Below the pieces are notes generated by a model. It did not search any database, was not told where the DNA came from, and saw only the letters and a program-made list of their open reading frames with translations. Made by a program: the position numbers and the translations under genes. A stretch of DNA of 64,000 nucleotides. Origin: Leptodactylus fallax (lineage: Eukaryota; Chordata; Amphibia; Anura; Leptodactylidae). This document shows, piece after piece, positions 58,824 through 64,000 of the stretch; within the stretch, counting starts at the first letter, position 1; each line of letters opens with the position of its first letter. Where the stretch lies: positions 9,609,001 through 9,673,000 of the forward strand of contig CAMRHE010000011.1 of assembly GCA_947044405.1 (NCBI GenBank), in the 5' to 3' direction.

Positions 58824-59114
58824 CAGGGGTCCCCAACCATCGGCGGGCTGGCTCCCGGCACATTATGTGTGGCTCGGTGGGGCGGGTTGGTGATCTGGCC
58901 ACAGTGTTGTGGCTCCTGGCATAGCTAATGGCGGGGACCTGGTCTACAGCACTGTATACCGAGGTCCCGCCAGCACCCCCAGTCTACAGCGCTGTTTGGT
59001 GTATAACCCTGCCCCCATATGACCAAAGCCCCGCCCCTATACTGCATGCCCCCTGCAAACTCCCCCCCCCCCTTCCCGCCGGGCCATGGTGAAAAAAAAG
59101 GTTGGGGACCGCTG
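58824..59114. mobile_element. hAT MITE with perfect 8-bp duplication
   Basis: A 291-bp element with termini CAGGGGTCCCCAACC and GGTTGGGGACCGCTG, flanked by CTGTATAT at 58816-58823 and 59115-59122. CAGGGGTCCCCAACC ends are typical of Charlie-like hAT families in vertebrates. GC-rich interior, no coding capacity. Confidence 0.93.
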
Positions 59115-59894
59115 CTGTATATGACAATACTTCTGTATTGCAATGTATTATACTTTACCAAAGTGAATCTGTGTCTCTGGCAGAGTCTTATAAGTTTACT
59201 TATGATGGTGATGTGGGAGCCATCAGGAAGCCCACTGTCATCACAACAGTGCATCAGGACCCTGTGATTGCATCACCCAGATGGCGACGGGAAGGAGGGT
59301 ACAAACACAAAGACCACTTAGATGCCAATGTGCTACAGCTGACATCCTCTCTTGATGGTGCCAGCTCAGACTTCATCGTAAAGTACTTCTGTGTCTCCAT
59401 ATTTTGTGAGCCATAACTTTTTATTTTTTCCATGGAGCTTATGGAAGGTTTGTTTTTTTGTCAAGTGGCACTTTTTATTAATACTGTTATGGGACACATA
59501 CAACTTTTGATCACTTTTCTTCCTTTATTTGTGCAGTAAAATGAACACAATCAGCTGTTTTGAATGTTGTTTTGAACCTTTTTTTTTACTATTTTCACTG
59601 TGATGAAATATGGATACATTATACTGTGTCATAGCTGTGTGTCTATGTAGACATTTTCTTATAGTTATAGGGATTATGATTTTTTCATTTATGGGTATAC
59701 TTATGAGATGACCTTTGTGTATTGTCTTTGCTAGAGTTCCTGTATAATTTGTGCAGTAGTTATAAGGCACAGCCTCATGGGCAAAAACCAGTCTTCAGGT
59801 GATAATTCCATTAGTGTTTATCTAATTAGTAAGCCAGGGCTATGGACCAGAGCAGATTTTGCAACTGCAAGTCCTCCCAAAAACTTCCTGATTA

Positions 59895-60115
59895 AGGCTA
59901 CGGCCCCAAGTTGCGGAAATGCAGCTTTTTTTGTTGCAGATTTTGCTGCGGTTTTTTGAGCCATAGCCAAGAATGGCTACAAAAGGAATGGGAAATATAT
60001 AGGAAGTACTTATACTTCTACCTTCTGCTAAATCCACTCCTGGCTTTGGCTCAAAAAAACGCAGCAAAATCTGCTACAAAAAAAGCTGAGTTTCCGCAAC
60101 ATGGGGCCGTAGCCT
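59895..60115. mobile_element. Palindromic MITE with TTA flanks (Harbinger-like)
   Basis: A 221-bp near-palindrome from AGGCTACGGCCCCAAGTTGCG to CGCAACATGGGGCCGTAGCCT, with TTA at 59892-59894 and 60116-60118. A 3-bp TTA/TWA duplication fits PIF/Harbinger. The AGGAAGTACTTATACTTC centre is itself palindromic. This is the cleanest copy of the family at 6286-6686 and 17990-18545. Confidence 0.75.
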
Positions 60116-61738
60116 TTAAGCTTTATATTTTGATCAAACTTTGGGGGTCAGGGATTCATAAACAAATATGTGGCATGACGTGGAGGATTATATTGTGTTT
60201 CAAATGCCTAAACTGCCATGGCACATTGATTTAGGATTTCTTATATTGTTGCAGCAGAATAGGCCACTATTTTAGGATTGCAAAAGTGACAATAATCTCT
60301 ACAGATGTAGGATATAAATGGCATGGGAAGAAACAACCTGTGAAATGTTTGCTGAGGAGTGAATCCAAGTCTCACAAACTTTGTTTATAAGTACTGCTGA
60401 CCACTCCACTTTGTCCATTTTGTCTTTATTTTGTTTTTATTTGTCATCCTTGTTTTTGTCAACTTGTTTACTGACCCGTCCCTTTTGCTGGCACACAGCT
60501 TCTACATTTAACATTTCATTTTAAACTTTGTTTTCTTTATTTACACAGCGAAAGATCTGAAGGCCTGATGTGGGAGCTGTAGGGACCAGTACAAGAATTT
60601 TTTTATCTGTTGTTGGATCTGCTTCCGTAATTCCTTTTTAATTTTTAACGTCATAAGTTTAATGTCATTAAGTTTACTTGTTCTTTAAACATTGGTGCCA
60701 CATATTACCTTGAAGTTTCTTTTTCTGTAGCAAAAAGAAGAAATATAATTATTGTTTACACTTGGACCTTATTTCATATCAATCCATGTTTCATTTTATT
60801 CATAACAAAAGTTATTTAATTTAATTTCATTATTTTAATATTTGTTCAATTAAAACATATATACAGTGTCGGACTGGGATGTCTAGGGCCCACCAGTGGA
60901 ATTGTTTCTAGGGGCCCACCATCAGGACCCCTGCAGATCAGCGGTACCGAAAAAGGGTGGCTAAAGGTAATAACATGTCGGGAGCTATGCTGCTCACCCA
61001 CTTTACCATGTGCACCACTGCACTACCTAAACCTACTGCTACAGCGTGGCTCCTAGAATTGTTACCTTTACCTGTAGCCGCACTGTCCAGGAAAAGCTGA
61101 TCTGCAGAGATTCTGGCTGTTGTATCATCGCAGATGTAATATTGATGGCCTATACTAAGGACAGGCCATCAAAATTAGAAAGATAGATAAATCCTTTAAA
61201 GAGGAATTGGAGCAACCCATGTGGCTGGCTGGAGGTGTAATGTAAAAAAAAAAACAAATTAAAAAGCATACTCGCCTGTCCCCAACACTCCATTGTCCGC
61301 TGCCAGTGTCCATTCAGTCTCATGCCGGCGCCTCTTTTCTGGGAGTCCTGCACCTCATGTGACTGCTAAGACCAGTTAGGTGAAGGATTTCTAGAAATGA
61401 GGTGCCGCCATGAGACCGAACAGACACAGGCGGGGGACAAAGGAGTGCTGGGGACAGGTGAGTATGCTTTTTTTTTTTTTTTTTTTAATTTTCTTATTTT
61501 TACACCTGCCTGGCGGCCGCCACAGTGGTCGCTCCAGTTTATGGACAACCACTTTTAAGAGGTTGTCTGGGCCAAATTTTTCTATGGTCACTTTACTGGT
61601 CCCCCCATACAGTGGCCTCTTCACTGGTCCCCCATACTGTATGGGGAACAGTGATGGAGCCATTATACTGTGTGGGAGCAGTGATGGGGGGCTAACATCC
61701 TGTGGGGGGGGGGTATTATACTGTGTGATGCATATTAA

Positions 61739-62147
61739 AGGAGTTGTCCAAGGTTAATCTTTTTATGACCTAAGCTTAGGATAGGCCATAAATACCTGAT
61801 AAGTAGGGGGCTGACACACGGCCCCATCAGCTATTCGGAGCCACTTCTGGCGCCCGTTCTGTACACAACACAGAGCCAGAAGCAGAAAGCTCCATCCGCT
61901 GTATAGTCACCCGACGCCTTCACTGCAGCTCAGCTCCTAATGACTTCAATAAGTGCTGAGATGCAGTGAAGGTGCCCGGCTAATACACAGTAGACAGAGC
62001 TTTCTGCTTCTGGCCCCGTATTGTGTACAGGACGAGCATCAGAAGTGGCTCCATACAGCTGATCAGTCCGGGGTCAGCCCCATACAGATCAGGTATCTAT
62101 GGCCTATCCTGAGGATAAACCATAACAAATTATGCCTTGCAACCCCT
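61739..62147. mobile_element. Kolobok/T2-like MITE with TTAA duplication
   Basis: The ends read TTAA-AGGAGTTGTCCAAGG and CTTGCAACCCCT-TTAA, with TTAA at 61735-61738 and 62148-62151. The interior is a long imperfect palindrome (for example GATAGGCCATAAATACCTGAT and ATCAGGTATCTATGGCCTATC; CAGAAGCAGAAAGCTC and GAGCTTTCTGCTTCTGG). Confidence 0.85.
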
Positions 62148-62559
62148 TTAATTTTTTTCTTTTTTATAATTAGTCCGGGGGAGGTGAATCCCCCCTACCC
62201 CCCAAAAAAAACCAAAAAGAAACCAAAACATACTAAACATACTCACCTGTCCCAGGTGCTCCGGTGTCCTCCCAGCACGGTCCGGCCCTGCAGCTCCTCT
62301 GTCTTCTTTTTGCTGGAAGTCCTCACTGGCTGTGATGTAGGTCCCTTCCCTTAGGCCGCTGATTAGCCTCAGGGGTCACGTGACGTCACAGGTAGTCACG
62401 TGCAGGGGGTACTTCAGCTGGAAGAATACAAGAGAACTGTTTTGTTTTTTCGCCTGCCTCGGAGTAATTAAAAAAAAAAAAAAAATGTTATCCTGCGCAC
62501 CCCCTTTAATGTCCCCCAGGCTATTGCCCTCCATCACTGCCCCCCCAAACAATATAATG

Positions 62560-63233
62560 GCCCCATCAATGGTCCCCATACAGTATAGGGGACCAGTGAA
62601 GGAGCCACTGTATGGAGTATATGCTCCACAGTGGCCCCCACACAGTATTATAAGCTCCCAACAGCCCCCCTCCACTTCGGTGCTATTATTATACTCTGGG
62701 GTCTCCTCAGACCCCAGAGTATAATAATCGGAGGCCCAGGGAAGGTGATTAAAAATAACAAACTCTCATACTTACCTTGCCTTACCTTTCCTTGGCATCC
62801 TTGCTCCATCCTGCCGTCTTCAGGCCCGACGTCCGACGTTGCTGCTGAGGCCTGTGATTGGGCCTCAGCGGTCACATGGAGGCGCACTGATGTCATTACG
62901 CGGCCGCGTCCCATGTGACTGCCGGGGCCTAATCACAGGTCTCCGTCACATGACGAAAGAGCGCCGGAGAGATCGCTGTGCCCAGGAGAGGTGAGATATG
63001 TATTTATTGTTTTCAGTCACCTCCCCTGGGTGCCCTGCCCTGCCATCTATTGGAAAGGGGCCTACAATATGCCAGGGCCCCTTTCCAATAACAGTATGTT
63101 TAGCGGTCGGGGAGCCAGGCTTTACCCGACCGCTATCATAGTGGTCTGGGGCCCGGCCATCTCCAGCTGGCCGCGGGCCCCGTACCCTGCCGTGCCCGGT
63201 CGCACCCCCTGCGACGCAATCGTTATGCCACTG
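62560..63233 (-). repeat. CAGTGGCGTAAC hAT-family fragment, reverse orientation
   Basis: Mirror of 23400-24400. Read on the minus strand it begins CAGTGGCATAACGATTGCG (63233 inward), includes AGGTGAGATA/CTTACCTTGC pieces, and then CCGATTATTATACTCTGG and units with CTGTGGAGCATAT. The left terminus was not found. Confidence 0.6.
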
Positions 63234-63384
63234 GTCAGGGGCCCGATCGGGATGGTCAGGATCCCGATCGGGCCCCTGACCAATGCATCTGCATTGGCAA
63301 CATGACGACTAATAGTCGGGGCTCGGGGCCCACCGGTGCATTCACCGGTTCCCCAGTAGGCCAGTCTGACTCTGCATACATAAA

Positions 63385-63385
<1 letters not shown>

Positions 63386-63420
<35 letters not shown>

Positions 63421-63421
63421 T
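63386..63421. repeat. (AAT)n microsatellite
   Basis: A run of about eleven AATs just outside the composite hAT element. Confidence 0.93.
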
Positions 63422-64000
63422 ATATTTTTTATTTGTGAGTGTCTAAGTCAGTAAAGTATAAATGTTTAAAACCTGAACTGTTGAGAACATTGAAAACCAG
63501 CAACAGCATATCTCTAGTCTGATTGTTGTTATGCAGAAGCCATCAATATACAGTGGTGTTGCTGTGTCATCAGCAAAACACCCTCTCTGCAGTATATGCT
63601 TGCGTGTGTCCTTTTACCATTACTGCATTACCTTGGATAGTTAAAAAAATTATAAACATACAATAATTTAAAATATATAATTTATAAATTGGTGACTAAA
63701 AAAAAAAATAAAAAAATAGCAGAATTCACAGTGCTCGTATAGGCTCTAATAGCTACAAATATCCTAAAATGGTGCCATTAAAAAGTACATATAATCACGC
63801 AAAAAAAACAAGCCCCCACATGGTTATATCACAAAAAAATAAAAAGCAAAAATAGACCTTGCACAGTGCAACAGCTTTAGGGCAGAACTGTCTGCGACAG
63901 AAAGGAAATGTGTAGTCTGTGTTAGTTTGTACCTTATGCTTATAGTTTTTGGGAGACCCCCTAGTTTGGCCCTCCCCACCAACACCAGTCATAGGAGCTA
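63422..64000. other. Unannotated AT-rich end of window
   Basis: A-tracts and AT-rich sequence only. The short minus-strand open frame at 63795-63992 has no recognisable domain. Confidence 0.45.

Larger units (their letters stand above)
60864..63374. mobile_element. Composite hAT-type element (CAGTGTCGGACTGG termini)
   Basis: The left end CAGTGTCGGACTGGGATG (60864) and right end CCAGTCTGACTCTG (63374) are inverted, and the flanks CATATATA (60856-60863) and CATACATA (63375-63382) match at 7 of 8 bases. The 2.5-kb interior holds no transposase. It is filled with other repeats: a T2-like MITE (61739-62147), minisatellite-like units (62560-62660), and a CAGTGGCGTAAC-family piece ending GTTATGCCACTG at 63233. 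The small unique ends plus nested material suggest a non-autonomous hAT swollen by later insertions. Confidence 0.7.

Overview
This window looks like intergenic or intronic DNA from a large, transposon-rich vertebrate genome, most likely a frog. I see no host gene, tRNA, rRNA or operon. Almost every recognisable feature is a mobile element or its debris: Tc1/mariner, DIRS, Ty3/Gypsy, L1/Tx1, L2/CR1 and Penelope elements, hAT and Kolobok/T2-like MITEs, and minisatellites carried on them. This mixture is typical of anuran amphibians. The assignment is inference from repeat content, not from a marker gene.

Layout: 1-215 minisatellite-like DNA; 1776-3362 a nearly complete Tc1 element; 4376-4422 a well-formed hammerhead-ribozyme motif; 6286-6686 MITEs; 7282-10432 a decayed hAT element with a BED-finger exon and an internal 35-bp minisatellite; 11000-11401 a MITE with the same termini and a perfect 8-bp target duplication; 12408-17688 a decayed but structurally complete DIRS element on the minus strand; 19100-20355 an LTR-retrotransposon fragment holding a hAT MITE; 20638-22191 a second Tc1; 23400-24400 a hAT-family fragment with a 31-bp minisatellite; 24480-26815 a 3'-truncated L1/Tx1-like LINE; 27912-35077 a very young full-length Ty3/Gypsy element; 35145-35960 an L2-like LINE tail; 40735-45522 an LTR-bounded non-autonomous element with a 1139-codon ORF; 45534-46456 an internally deleted Tc1; 47668-52843 a minus-strand LINE split by a Penelope element (48946-51498); 52846-54104 a second copy of the LTR fragment at 19100-20355; 56332 to the end, several hAT, Kolobok/T2-like and Harbinger-like MITEs, many with clear target duplications.

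Most notable: the element at 40735-45522 has two 482-bp LTRs, a GTAT target duplication, a primer-binding-site-like sequence and a polypurine tract, but no gag or pol that I recognise. Its single long ORF is a coiled-coil protein whose central part (about residues 340-510) closely resembles the tail of vertebrate non-muscle/smooth-muscle myosin II heavy chain. It looks like a retrotransposon that captured part of a host cytoskeletal gene and kept the frame open, although its LTRs differ at about 14 sites. The Gypsy element at 27912 is the best candidate for recent activity: its LTRs differ at only three substitutions plus a C-tract, its pol ORF is intact, and a GUUAAAC heptamer lies directly before the gag-frame stop.
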